NCBI GenBank assembly: GCA_943787185.1
Contig: CALSLL010000006.1
Coordinates: 62,001 to 126,000, forward strand
DNA from: UBA10349 sp003485905
Lineage (GTDB): Bacteria > Pseudomonadota > Gammaproteobacteria > Arenicellales > Arenicellaceae
Direction of reading: 5' to 3'
Length of the DNA stretch: 64,000 nucleotides
Positions within the stretch are counted from its first letter, which is position 1. The number at the start of each line of letters is the position of its first letter. Both the position numbers and the translations under genes were made by a program. Positions 24,663-33,252 of the stretch are shown piece by piece. Below the pieces are notes generated by a model. It made no database searches, was not told where the DNA came from, and worked only from the letters and a program-made list of their open reading frames with translations.

Positions 24663-25706
24663 ATGAAATACACCTCAATACTTGCCGCATTTTATTTTTT
24701 TGGCTTACCGGCATTTGCTCATCATAGCGACGCAGCGCTTTCCATGGACCAAGTCGTCACTATTGAGGGTGTGGTTACCGAGTACAGCTTGAGAAATCCG
24801 CACGCCTATTTCACTATCGATGCTATAGGAGACGATGCTATCGAAGAGAATAGCGAGCAGGTTGAGTGGACTGTGCAAATGGCCTCATCAATTACCATGA
24901 CTCGCCTGGGTTGGACCCGAGAAACTTTAGCTATCGGAGATTCCGTAACTGTCGGCGTCCACCCCGCACGTGACGGACGAAACTATGGGCTTATAGCTTC
25001 CCTTAAGATAGCCGATGGAACGTCCCTGCTGACCCAACCCGAAGAAAGGCCGAGGCCGGTTTCCAATGCCCAAGCATCCAGCATTGAAGGCCGATGGTTC
25101 GCTGACCTCAGTAGACTGCCAGACGACTATCCGGAAGGCCTGGATCTTCTGATGACACGCGACCTGGTTTTAACCGAGAAGGCAAAAGCCGCAGTAGCTG
25201 CCTACAATGCAGAATCCGACGACAATCCAGAGCTTTCTTGTATTTCAAAACCAACGCCGTCTATGATCATTTATACCGACTTATTCCCCATCGAGATCAG
25301 CCTAAACGAGCCCGGCGAAACGATCACTATCCACAGCCAACATTTTGACGAGGTACGGTCGATATATATGGACGGACGCGCGCACCCAACGGCTGACGAA
25401 CTGTTTCATAATGGTCACTCTATCGGGACTTGGGAAGATGATGTTCTGGTAATTGATACCGCAAACTTTGCGCCGCACCGTTCGCCTTATCAGAATGGCG
25501 TTCCGTCAGGGCCTCAAAAACATGTCGTGGAACGATATCGGCTAGTTGAAGACGGCGCCCATATGATTATTGAGTTTACACTTGAAGACCCGGAATTTAT
25601 TATTGGGTCAATGACCCACAGCCGGGATGTGCGCTACTCACCAAACGCTGACATGTCACCCTTTAACTGTGACCTGGAAGCAACCCGTCGCTTTGTCCCC
25701 AATTAA
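24663..25706 (+). CDS. Exported fusion protein: DUF6152-type domain plus second conserved exported domain (copy 1)
   Basis: A 347-residue protein. The signal peptide ends LPAFA and the mature chain would begin HHSDAALS. Residues ~20-125 form the DUF6152-type domain with LRNPHAYF and a GWTRE...IGDSVTVG core, probably a small beta-barrel. A linker (LTEKAKAAVAAYN) leads to the second domain: ELSCISKP, SIYMDGRAH, GHSIGTWEDDVLVIDT, VVERYRLV and a closing Cys in FNCDLEA. Two Cys bracket that domain and may pair. It is a tandem duplicate of the next gene. The two domains occur as separate adjacent genes elsewhere in the window, so they probably act together in the periplasm. The molecular function is unknown. 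Confidence 0.8.
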   Translation: MKYTSILAAFYFFGLPAFAHHSDAALSMDQVVTIEGVVTEYSLRNPHAYFTIDAIGDDAIEENSEQVEWTVQMASSITMTRLGWTRETLAIGDSVTVGVHPARDGRNYGLIASLKIADGTSLLTQPEERPRPVSNAQASSIEGRWFADLSRLPDDYPEGLDLLMTRDLVLTEKAKAAVAAYNAESDDNPELSCISKPTPSMIIYTDLFPIEISLNEPGETITIHSQHFDEVRSIYMDGRAHPTADELFHNGHSIGTWEDDVLVIDTANFAPHRSPYQNGVPSGPQKHVVERYRLVEDGAHMIIEFTLEDPEFIIGSMTHSRDVRYSPNADMSPFNCDLEATRRFVPN

Positions 25707-25749
25707 ATACACACTAATAAGTGAACTAAAAGAGAATAGTAGGAGAATC

Positions 25750-26778
25750 ATGAAAATTACGACAATAATTACAGCTTGTTATTTAGTTGTTACACCAGTA
25801 TTTGCTCACCATAGCGATGCCGCACTATTGATGGACGAAGTGGTCACTTTTGCAGGCGTAGTCTCTGAGTACAGCTTTAGAAATCCACACGCCTATTTCA
25901 CGGTTGATGCTGTTGCCGAATCCGGTGAGCAAATCGAATGGAATGTGCAAATGGCATCGTCAATCACGATGACTCGACTCGGCTGGGATCGAGATACCTT
26001 ATCCATAGGGGATTACGTAACCGTGGGGGTTAACCCAGCGCGCGACGGGCGAACTTACGGGTTGATCTACTCGATCAAGAAAGCCGATGGCGTCGCCCTG
26101 TTAGCACGACCCGATGAACGACGGCGCGCCGTATCGGAAGCTCGTGCCTCTACTCTGGCTGGACGATGGTTAGCCGACCGTTCAAGACTGCCCAGTGACT
26201 ATCCTGGGGGTTTAGACCAGCTCATGATCCGCGACCTGGTGTTAACCGAGAAGGCGAAAATAGCCGAAGCTGCATACAGCCAAGCCTCAGAAGAGAATCC
26301 GGAACTGTCTTGTATCTCCAAACCTACCCCGTCTATGATTGTTTATACTGACTTATATCCTATGGAGATAGTGTTAGGCGAACCCGGAGAAGCAATCATA
26401 ATTCGCAGTCAGTACTTTGACGAAGAGCGCACAATATTTATGGATGGTCGCTCGCACCCGCCAGTAAACGAGCTGTTTCACGAAGGGCACTCCATCGGTA
26501 GTTGGGAAGATGATGTCCTTATTATTGATACCACGAATTTTACACCCCATCGTTCTCCCTACCAAAACGGCGTTCCGTCTGGATCCCAAAAACATGTGAC
26601 GGAGAGATACGAGCTTGTCGATGACGGGTCTCACATAAGAGTAGAATTCACGCTCGAGGATCCGGAAAATATTGTTGGATCGATGACCCATTCGCGAGAC
26701 CTACGCTATTCGCCGCAGAGCGACATGTCACCATTTAATTGCGATCTCGAAGCGACCAGTCGCTTTGTTCCTAATTGA
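25750..26778 (+). CDS. Exported fusion protein: DUF6152-type domain plus second conserved exported domain (copy 2)
   Basis: A 342-residue tandem paralogue of the preceding gene with the same domain order. The start at 25750 is set by AGGAG four bases upstream and by the signal peptide MKITTIITACYLVVTPVFA, with a mature start HHSDAALL; the frame is open further upstream but overlaps the previous gene. FRNPHAYF carries the conserved NPH, and the second domain has ELSCISKP, GHSIGSWEDDVLIIDT, VTERYEL and a final FNCDLEA. Long blocks are identical to copy 1 (for example QMASSITMTRLGW), so the duplication is fairly recent. The gap is 43 bp, indicating co-transcription. Confidence 0.82.
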   Translation: MKITTIITACYLVVTPVFAHHSDAALLMDEVVTFAGVVSEYSFRNPHAYFTVDAVAESGEQIEWNVQMASSITMTRLGWDRDTLSIGDYVTVGVNPARDGRTYGLIYSIKKADGVALLARPDERRRAVSEARASTLAGRWLADRSRLPSDYPGGLDQLMIRDLVLTEKAKIAEAAYSQASEENPELSCISKPTPSMIVYTDLYPMEIVLGEPGEAIIIRSQYFDEERTIFMDGRSHPPVNELFHEGHSIGSWEDDVLIIDTTNFTPHRSPYQNGVPSGSQKHVTERYELVDDGSHIRVEFTLEDPENIVGSMTHSRDLRYSPQSDMSPFNCDLEATSRFVPN

Positions 26779-26854
26779 TTGGAATTAATTTAACTGCTAA
26801 TTAATAGGTTTATGAACTATTTTTTACTACTTTTATATTAAGAGGAAACAGCGG

Positions 26855-27631
26855 GTGCATCGCGGATTAATAACAATAACGCTGCTTGTGTGCGTGCAAT
26901 TACCAATACCGGGAATGGCACAAAATGTTCCTGATTTGAGCGGTATGTGGAGCGATCCCCCGCCCCGAGCAGAAGATGCATTCTGTCATGTGGGTTGTAC
27001 CATTGAAGGACGGAACTATCTGACTCAGATCCTCGATGATCCTGCCAACATCGATCGTCCTTATGCAGAGCTGCGAGAGGAAGCCGAACAAAAACAATTG
27101 ACCGAGATTATTCCGAGCCATTTGACCCCCGTCGCCCTTGAGTCTTTTCCAATGAACAGAAGTGCGGCACCATTATCCACTGCTTGTGACCCATGGGGAT
27201 TCACCCGTCAGGTATTAGCTCCGCATGCCTTCGAAATCACCCAGCACGAAGACCGTGTAAGCTTTTATTATTCTGAGTGGACCGCGCGACGCACAATCTT
27301 TCTTGATGGCCGCAAGCCGCCAGCTGATTTCGAATCAAGCTTGCTTGGTTTTTCTGTAGGTCATTATGAAGGCGATACACTGGTGGTCGAAACGATCGGC
27401 ATTAACGCAAATTTCTCAAATGCCGGTTTCGCGCACAGTGACCAACTTTCAGTTACAGAACGCTATACCCGTGTTGATGACAGGGGTGGAACAGGTAACA
27501 GGCTGGAAGTTGAAGCGATTCTCCAAGACCCTGTGACTTTTCAAAAGCCACTGCATATGGGTCGAGCGTGGACCTGGGCTCCCAGTGAAGAAATTTACCC
27601 CTATGAAAGCTGCATAGTTCCATCTGACTAG
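26855..27631 (+). CDS. Exported protein carrying only the second conserved domain
   Basis: A 258-residue protein starting at GTG (26855) with AGAGGAAA about ten bases upstream. A signal peptide (LITITLLVCVQLPIPGMA) is followed by PDLSGMWSD. The domain core is RTIFLDGRKP, GFSVGHYEGDTLVVET, FAHSDQLSVTERYTRV and the closing YESC. It matches the C-terminal half of the two fusion proteins immediately upstream but lacks the DUF6152-type part. The region between signal and core (two Cys, FCHVGCT) is longer than in the fusions. Related proteins at 33.3, 50.9 and 52.2 kb share the DGR, W-[ED]-[DG]-[DN], VTE and terminal Cys pattern. Function unknown. Confidence 0.8.
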   Translation: MHRGLITITLLVCVQLPIPGMAQNVPDLSGMWSDPPPRAEDAFCHVGCTIEGRNYLTQILDDPANIDRPYAELREEAEQKQLTEIIPSHLTPVALESFPMNRSAAPLSTACDPWGFTRQVLAPHAFEITQHEDRVSFYYSEWTARRTIFLDGRKPPADFESSLLGFSVGHYEGDTLVVETIGINANFSNAGFAHSDQLSVTERYTRVDDRGGTGNRLEVEAILQDPVTFQKPLHMGRAWTWAPSEEIYPYESCIVPSD

Positions 27632-27697
27632 CCCTAACTGGATAGTTCCGACTGAGTAGCTTTCTTTAAATAGCCCTGACTGAATAATTTTCGAAGC
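27614..27697 (+). repeat. Three imperfect 28-bp direct repeats
   Basis: Three consecutive units of 28 bp start with ATAG at 27614, 27642 and 27670. Within each a [TC][TC]CC and a CTGA[CG]T-like core recur (ATAGTTCC, ATAGTTCC, ATAGCCCT). The first unit overlaps the 3' end of the upstream gene and includes its stop codon. The array is short and degenerate, with no spacers, so it is not a CRISPR array. It probably arose by slippage. Confidence 0.45.
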
Positions 27698-27716
27698 ACA
27701 TTAGGAATATAAACGC

Positions 27717-28166
27717 ATGAAATCTTTTATTGGCGGGGTTTTTATACTAAGCGCTTACTTGCTAACTAGCATTGCCCAAGCACATCATTCCTTTAGAGGT
27801 GTGTTTGATTTTTCCAAACACACCACGTTACGGGGAACTGTAGTCAAATTTGACCTACTAAACCCGCACGCTCGGGTGTTCATGGAAGTCGTGAACGAAA
27901 ATGGCGAAACCGAACAGTGGGTGGTTGAAGCGCCGGGCAAACTCTCCTTGGCTCGGCGTGGCTGGACCGACGATATGTTCGGTGATCGGGAAGTGATTAC
28001 CGCAACTGGTAACCCCTCTTCTACCGGCAAAATGGCTATTTGGCTGGAAGATCTCGTGCTGAACGACGGTACAAAATTCATCGATCCATTGGTTTCCGAT
28101 GATGAAGCAATCGAAGCAGAACGTCGCGACCGCGCCCAACGAGCCGCAGAACAAAGTAATAATTAA
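27717..28166 (+). CDS. Exported DUF6152-type protein, stand-alone
   Basis: A 149-residue single-domain protein. The signal peptide ends LTSIAQA and the mature start would be HHSFRGVF. The conserved NPH is in DLLNPHARV, and EQWVVEAPGKLSLARRGW corresponds to the substrate-independent core W-x-x-E...L-x-R-x-GW found in all paralogues here. The C-terminal tail is charged and helical (DDEAIEAERRDRAQRAAEQ). It sits between the fusion genes and an amidohydrolase 26 bp downstream, so it is likely co-transcribed with them. Confidence 0.82.
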   Translation: MKSFIGGVFILSAYLLTSIAQAHHSFRGVFDFSKHTTLRGTVVKFDLLNPHARVFMEVVNENGETEQWVVEAPGKLSLARRGWTDDMFGDREVITATGNPSSTGKMAIWLEDLVLNDGTKFIDPLVSDDEAIEAERRDRAQRAAEQSNN

Positions 28167-28192
28167 GAAGAATTCCAATCGGAGAGCAGACC

Positions 28193-29800
28193 ATGAAATT
28201 TTTAAATACAAGTCTAAGCCGCGTAACCCGATGGCCTCTGCTGTTCGTATGTGTGCTCAGCAGTCCGGTGATTGCACAGGGGAATAATCTATTTTTAACC
28301 AATGGAAATATTTTAACCCTGGATGAAAATGACTCAGTTGTTAATAGCGTTTTGGTTAGTAATGGACGCATCGCTGAACTAGGAAATGACCTACAAGCTC
28401 CTGCTGGAGTCCAAACCGTCGACTTGGACGGTCGCACAATGATCCCGGGGCTGATGGATTCTCACGTGCACTTTATTCGTCATGGTTTGCGCCCCGGCTA
28501 TGACATGCGTGAAATAGAATCTGTGCGCTCGATTGCAGAACTACAAGCCGCACTAACCGCGAAAGCGAATGCAATTCCGGCAGGCGCACTAATAACCGTT
28601 GTTGCTGGTTGGGCTCCACTCCAATTGGCCGAGAATCGTTTCCCGACGCGTGCGGAGTTAGATGAAGCTTTACCTAACAACCCTGTCTATATTCATTATC
28701 GTGCCTATGGCCCAGCGATAGCTAATACAGCTGGTATGGCCCTGTTCGCCGAAGGCGGCATTCAGATCGCCGAAAACGGTATGGTAGAAACCCGCGAAGA
28801 TGCGGTTGCTGCTTACGACTATTTGAAAAGCCGCCAAACTCCGGAGCAACGGCAGCGCAGCACAAAGAGCATTATGGCCTACGTGAATAGTCTGGGCATG
28901 ACGTCCGTAATAGATGGGGCCGGAACCAATCGACCAGGAGCACAACTTTTACTGCCAGCGTTTGATTATGACCCAATTCTCGCAGTCTGGAAAAATAGAG
29001 AAATGACGGTTCGGGTGCGACCAATGTTCATGAGTTGGGATCTAGAGGTAGGAGATGGCTCTGGCACTTCCGAAGTCGAGGAACGTGTACGCAATTCATT
29101 TATGGGGCACGGCGACGATATGTTTCGAGTCGCAGGTTTAGGTGAGCATACGGTCAACGATTCCAAGAGCATTCAATTCTATAATGCTACCGCGCTTGCG
29201 GCACGCAGGGGCTGGCTACTGCAAGAACACTCAAGCAGCAAGGAAGATAATGACTATCATATCAAGGCCTTTGAGACAGCTAACGAAATAGCTCCAATTG
29301 CAGATCTGCACTGGTCGCTAACCCACGTACATGAGATAGAGCAAGGAATTCTAGATCGATTGATCGCGATAGGCGCTGGGGTAACGGTACAAAATCAGCG
29401 ATTTTTTAGCACCGACCAATCGGGACCACCGTTCCGTATGATCGTCGATAGTGGTATTCGAGTCGGCGGTGGAACCGACAGCACCGTCGGCCATCCAATG
29501 AATCCCTGGTATTCGATTTATTACATGGCAACCGGTAAGAATGTACTGGGTGATGAAATCAATGCCGACCAAAAGATAACTCGGCTTGAAGCGCTAAAGC
29601 TTTATACCATCGGTAGCGCCTGGTTTTCTCACGATGAGAATGATCTGGGCACCATTGAAATTGGCAAGCACGCTGACTTCGCAGTACTGAGCGATGATTA
29701 TTTAACCGTGCCTGAAGATGAGATTCTGAATCTAAATTCGGTGCTAACCATCGTTGGCGGCAAGGTAGTTCACTCAGACCCTGAGTTTTATTCCCAATAA
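28193..29800 (+). CDS. Exported amidohydrolase, YtcJ-like
   Basis: A 535-residue metal-dependent hydrolase with a signal peptide (LLFVCVLSSPVIAQG), so it acts in the periplasm. The amidohydrolase_3 pattern is evident: LFLTNGNILTLDEND near the start of the mature chain, DLDGRTMIPGLMDSHVHF with the HxH metal motif, LAGLGEHTV-like region (VAGLGEHTVND), HVHE at LTHVHEIEQG, VGGGTDSTVG and a C-terminal IGKHADFAVL. SD GGAGAG lies about seven bases upstream. A paralogue, split by a stop, is at 53.3-55.1 kb, also next to a DUF6152-type fusion gene. The substrate, some amide, urea-like or cyclic compound, is unknown. Confidence 0.88.
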   Translation: MKFLNTSLSRVTRWPLLFVCVLSSPVIAQGNNLFLTNGNILTLDENDSVVNSVLVSNGRIAELGNDLQAPAGVQTVDLDGRTMIPGLMDSHVHFIRHGLRPGYDMREIESVRSIAELQAALTAKANAIPAGALITVVAGWAPLQLAENRFPTRAELDEALPNNPVYIHYRAYGPAIANTAGMALFAEGGIQIAENGMVETREDAVAAYDYLKSRQTPEQRQRSTKSIMAYVNSLGMTSVIDGAGTNRPGAQLLLPAFDYDPILAVWKNREMTVRVRPMFMSWDLEVGDGSGTSEVEERVRNSFMGHGDDMFRVAGLGEHTVNDSKSIQFYNATALAARRGWLLQEHSSSKEDNDYHIKAFETANEIAPIADLHWSLTHVHEIEQGILDRLIAIGAGVTVQNQRFFSTDQSGPPFRMIVDSGIRVGGGTDSTVGHPMNPWYSIYYMATGKNVLGDEINADQKITRLEALKLYTIGSAWFSHDENDLGTIEIGKHADFAVLSDDYLTVPEDEILNLNSVLTIVGGKVVHSDPEFYSQ

Positions 29801-29816
29801 ACCTCGCCCAGCCTGT

Positions 29817-29845
29817 AAACCAATGGAGTCTAACTCCATTGGTTT
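29817..29845. terminator. Strong bidirectional hairpin between convergent genes
   Basis: AAACCAATGGAGT and ACTCCATTGGTTT form a perfect 13-bp stem with a 3-nt loop (CTA), only 16 bp after the amidohydrolase stop and 62 bp from the stop of the convergent propeller gene. A/T-rich flanks on both sides suit termination in either direction. Confidence 0.75.
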
Positions 29846-29906
29846 ATTGTGATTGTTAGCTTATTGAAATCATGAAACAGCTGACTACAAGACAAGCGAT
29901 ATAGGG

Positions 29907-31316
29907 TTAGTTGGAATTAATCAGCCGTTTTAATTCCAGGGCGCTTCCATGTAAACCGTTTTGGTCGGATACCATCTCACCTGGGCCATCCCAGCCGTTA
30001 TCGTAAGTAACAAAGGCCCCGGAGTGAGTACTGCCACCATTAGGGGTAGCGATTCTCTCAACAACATCTTTCAAATCAAGGTCGAAAACAACCATCTCGA
30101 AACTCGAATTGCAGCTAATCCACATTTCGTTTGCTTCTGGGTCGGGATGGAGTGTGCCGTGGTCTCCACGTATGCATCCCGTGTAATACTGGTCCAAAGG
30201 AATCGACCCGGGTACTTCCATGATGGTGGAATCGACCAAGCCAACCATTTTACCGCGGTTGTGTGAGCCTTCGCCTTTACCAATAGTATATAAATAGCGA
30301 TCATCCCAGCCTAAATGCACGCCGTAAGGACCATCAACACCGGAACGGGTTTCCGATACCATGACATTATCTGCGAGGTCTAATTTCATCACAACGCTAT
30401 GCCGAGCACCGGCAATATAGGCAAATTTATTGTCCGAAGTGAATGCCATCATTGCTGGCTCACTGTCATTAATCTTTACCCATCGATCAACTGCCCAGGT
30501 ATCGGGATTAACAAACACCAGGGTTTGATCCATTTGGGTTTGACGCAACTCACGATCGCGGTATCTACCGGTACCAATAATACTGTCACCATCAGGTGAC
30601 GCAAAATAGGTATAAGCCTCAATACCCTGATCCTGTAACGATACCGCACCAATCACTTTATTATCATCGCTTGGGTCCAACACAAAAAGTGGTTGTTGCC
30701 AGCCGTACAACATAACTCTGGGATCGCCCGTCGGAGTTCTATACGCAGATGCATGATGGGCCTGACCGGTTATTTTTATTACTTTATCAACTTTTAGCGT
30801 CCGGGCGTTTATCACCAGATAACGACCAGCATTGTCGCCAATCGTCAATGTTGCACCCTCACCGGTTGGTAAATAAATCCATTCACCGTCAGGCGACACA
30901 CCCAGTCCATGAGATTCAAACACGCTGGTCCAGCCCCAGCTCAATACATCATACGATTGACTGGCTACTACTTCTCGTGTGTTCGCATCCACAATCACAA
31001 TACCAGGATGCACAACGCCACTCATTAAACCGCCATAGCCAGGACCCTCGGTCGAAATAAATACTGTGGGGTGTTCCTTCGGATCCCAGGCATCTGGGCC
31101 ACTAGAATCAAAACTATACTCAAGCTCAATATCAGCATCTTCAGCCCACGATGTTGTCCAATCGGCCTTCTCCTTGTCTGACGGAACCGCTGGCGCTTGA
31201 GCATAAACATTCGATACGCAAAAAACGCTGATCACTAACGTCGACAACAGTACTGACAAGAATTTTTGCGGGAGCCTCTCTAAATTCATTAAAAACCGAT
31301 ATTTAGTCATAGTCAT
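29907..31316 (-). CDS. Exported seven-bladed (YVTN/N2O reductase-like) beta-propeller protein
   Basis: A 469-residue protein with signal peptide FLSVLLSTLVISVFCVSNVYAQ; the Met at residue 3 or 10 are alternative starts. Blades include GIVIVDANTREVVASQ, GLGVSPDGEWIYLP, RYLVINARTLKVDKVI and MVVFDLDLKDVVERI. Histidines recur at equivalent places (ESHGLGV, TGQAHHASA, RGDHGTLHPD, GSTHSGAFV), as in cytochrome cd1 or N2O reductase-like propellers where they line a central metal or cofactor site; here no CxxCH is present. It is convergent with the amidohydrolase. Function unassigned. Confidence 0.78.
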   Translation of the reverse strand: MTMTKYRFLMNLERLPQKFLSVLLSTLVISVFCVSNVYAQAPAVPSDKEKADWTTSWAEDADIELEYSFDSSGPDAWDPKEHPTVFISTEGPGYGGLMSGVVHPGIVIVDANTREVVASQSYDVLSWGWTSVFESHGLGVSPDGEWIYLPTGEGATLTIGDNAGRYLVINARTLKVDKVIKITGQAHHASAYRTPTGDPRVMLYGWQQPLFVLDPSDDNKVIGAVSLQDQGIEAYTYFASPDGDSIIGTGRYRDRELRQTQMDQTLVFVNPDTWAVDRWVKINDSEPAMMAFTSDNKFAYIAGARHSVVMKLDLADNVMVSETRSGVDGPYGVHLGWDDRYLYTIGKGEGSHNRGKMVGLVDSTIMEVPGSIPLDQYYTGCIRGDHGTLHPDPEANEMWISCNSSFEMVVFDLDLKDVVERIATPNGGSTHSGAFVTYDNGWDGPGEMVSDQNGLHGSALELKRLINSN

Positions 31317-31402
31317 AAGTATCCATTAAGCGCGGTTGAGTATTATCACGATCGCGGGTGATTATTTCTAGGATGTCAGCATATCACGACTAATCGCCTA
31401 GA

Positions 31403-32098
31403 CTAGAGCCACACACCGAGCTCGCCAAGAGCCGTAGAGTTCATCAAGTATGGTTCACCCGTTTCGATTGAATAGTGCTGAGTCGCTGCAAGCAAATTAC
31501 TTAACGAACTAATGTTATTAGCTAGCGAATCAGGGGGCGAATTGGCAGAAACATACCCCCACATATGCTGAAGTGCATTCCGAATACCTCCGGTACTTGG
31601 CGGAATTCTTAGGCTTTTTGATAGCAGATCTGCGAGTTCGGAAAAATCTTCATTCCGCTTAACTACTGCTACCTCTCGACCAATCTTCTTATACAAATTT
31701 TGGTCTCTCGCTAGTATCGAATATTTATGCTGGCTCCACATCTGCTGAGCGTTTTTGGGTAACGACAGGCGGCCACTTTCATTCTCAAGATACTTTTCTT
31801 TTAAGATGTCCAGTTGCTTGGAAGGCGTATCAATATACTCTGTCGGCCATTCTCCTTTATTGCTACGCATCAAAACTGGCGTGTTATCGATGTAGCCTCG
31901 CAAATGCATTTCTTTCGATAGCATTAGATGCCGGATTCTTATAGCCCACCCATAACCAGCCCAGCGAAGTGTTTCAGGGTGTCTTGCGTAGCCCTTCTTC
32001 TTGTTTACCAAAATCGAAACTAAACCATGCAGCTCTCTATGCTCTCCGAGCAAGCTTTGTCGATTCAGATACGCAGGACTAACATCCCAAATTCTCAT
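31403..32098 (-). CDS. Pyrimidine dimer DNA glycosylase/endonuclease V-like domain fused to DUF1722
   Basis: A 231-residue cytoplasmic protein without signal peptide. Residues 1-75 (MRIWDVSPAYLNRQSLLGEH, RELHG, YARHPETLRW) match the T4 endonuclease V-like pyrimidine dimer glycosylase family, which excises UV dimers. The second half (SGRLSLPKNAQQMWSQHKYS, ILARDQNLYKKIGREVA) matches the YbgA/DUF1722 domain often linked with photolyase genes. This suggests a UV-repair role. The gene stands alone and is flanked by unrelated genes. Confidence 0.8.
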   Translation of the reverse strand: MRIWDVSPAYLNRQSLLGEHRELHGLVSILVNKKKGYARHPETLRWAGYGWAIRIRHLMLSKEMHLRGYIDNTPVLMRSNKGEWPTEYIDTPSKQLDILKEKYLENESGRLSLPKNAQQMWSQHKYSILARDQNLYKKIGREVAVVKRNEDFSELADLLSKSLRIPPSTGGIRNALQHMWGYVSANSPPDSLANNISSLSNLLAATQHYSIETGEPYLMNSTALGELGVWL

Positions 32099-32321
32099 TT
32101 AGCACACCAATTTGAACATCCGGTCACTTAGATCATAATTATCGCTATCATAATGCAACGTGCCCTACCTAAAGAATTACAAAGTTCAAAAGGGCCACCC
32201 TCACCACTTGATAAGCTTATACTGTTCTAAGATAGCCCCGAACAGAATCTGGGTTACTGACAGCTACATCGATAGTAGACTAGCTACTAAATTTCAGAGG
32301 CATACCTTGAGGGAAGTAAAC

Positions 32322-32765
32322 ATGACGAATAATTCAGTTCACAATCAATTTGGAATATCGACGTTTTTGGCAAAAATTGCTGGGAGAATAACCTCCAAAG
32401 GCTGGGTTTTTGTCTTACTGACCGGGCTTTTAAGTCAGATTGGAATCAGTGCCGCACAAGAAACCGACAGTACCGCCTATATAGTTCTTCAATACGAAGT
32501 TACTGATCAAGCCATGTATCAGGAATACATACAAGGCGTGCGCGCAACTCAAGCCGGACACGAAATGAAGTTACTTGTAACTGACTCAAACACTGAGTCT
32601 TTAGAAGGTGAGGCGCTTGCTCCAAGAACCGTTATTTTGAGCTTTCCAACACCCGAGCAAGCTATGGCATGGTATCAAAGCGACGCCTATCAGCAGATTG
32701 TTCAAAAACGAATTGAATCAACTACCGGTATCACCACACTGGTTAACGCACGCGATCCGGGCTAG
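32322..32765 (+). CDS. Exported DUF1330-like protein
   Basis: A 147-residue protein from ATG 32322, supported by GAGGGAAG about six bases upstream; the frame is open to 32160 without a ribosome site. An N-terminal hydrophobic segment (WVFVLLTGLLSQIGISAAQ) is a signal peptide. The mature part TAYIVLQYEVTDQAMYQEY, VILSFPTPEQAMAWYQSDAYQQI is the DUF1330 ferredoxin-like (dimeric alpha-beta barrel) fold, unusual in being exported. It is followed by a DUF6152-type gene 74 bp downstream. Confidence 0.82.
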   Translation: MTNNSVHNQFGISTFLAKIAGRITSKGWVFVLLTGLLSQIGISAAQETDSTAYIVLQYEVTDQAMYQEYIQGVRATQAGHEMKLLVTDSNTESLEGEALAPRTVILSFPTPEQAMAWYQSDAYQQIVQKRIESTTGITTLVNARDPG

Positions 32766-32839
32766 AAATCCCGCAAAAAACCCGATTTGTAAATCGAATG
32801 TCGACAACAATATAATTGCCTTGGTCGAATTCTCTGATT

Positions 32840-33241
32840 ATGATGAAATTTATGAACACATTTCTAAAAACTATTTTAACGCTTGTTGTATTAGCTGGAA
32901 TGCCGGCAGCGGTCGCCCATCACTCGGTGGCTGGTGTTTTTAGTTACGATAACGAATTTAGTCTGACCGGAATCATTACCGAGGTCGAGTGGATAAACCC
33001 GCATTCATTCGTTCATTTAGAAGTAACCGATGAATCTGGAACTGTTACTAAATGGGAACTCGAAACCGCACCTACTGCGTTTTTTAGAAAGGCAGGAGTT
33101 ACCAAAGCTATGTTATTAGGCGACGGTAAGCCGGTGACCATTACCGGTGCTGCGCCAATCGACGAGAACTTGAAGAGTGGTTGGATATATCGAATCGCCT
33201 ATTCAGATAAGCATTTTTATCAAATTTCAACATCTCGATAA
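32840..33241 (+). CDS. Exported DUF6152-type protein, stand-alone
   Basis: A 133-residue protein. ATG 32840 was preferred over the upstream TTG at 32816 because it begins a normal signal peptide (FLKTILTLVVLAGMPAAVA); ATG 32852 is an alternative. The mature start would be HHSVAGVF. The conserved motif is WINPHSFV, and KWELETAPTAFFRKAG is the central core. A second exported-domain gene starts 11 bp downstream, forming the same two-domain pair that is fused elsewhere in the window. Confidence 0.8.
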   Translation: MMKFMNTFLKTILTLVVLAGMPAAVAHHSVAGVFSYDNEFSLTGIITEVEWINPHSFVHLEVTDESGTVTKWELETAPTAFFRKAGVTKAMLLGDGKPVTITGAAPIDENLKSGWIYRIAYSDKHFYQISTSR

Positions 33242-33252
33242 TCCGGTTAATT

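Noticed and set aside
25627..25749. Overlap of the second fusion gene with the first by an earlier start
   Set aside because: A strong AGGAG and an intact signal peptide place the start at 25750; the upstream part merely stays open by chance within the previous gene.
27614..27697. Short 28-bp repeats considered as a CRISPR array
   Set aside because: The units are imperfect and contiguous without spacers, overlap a gene end, and no cas genes are present.
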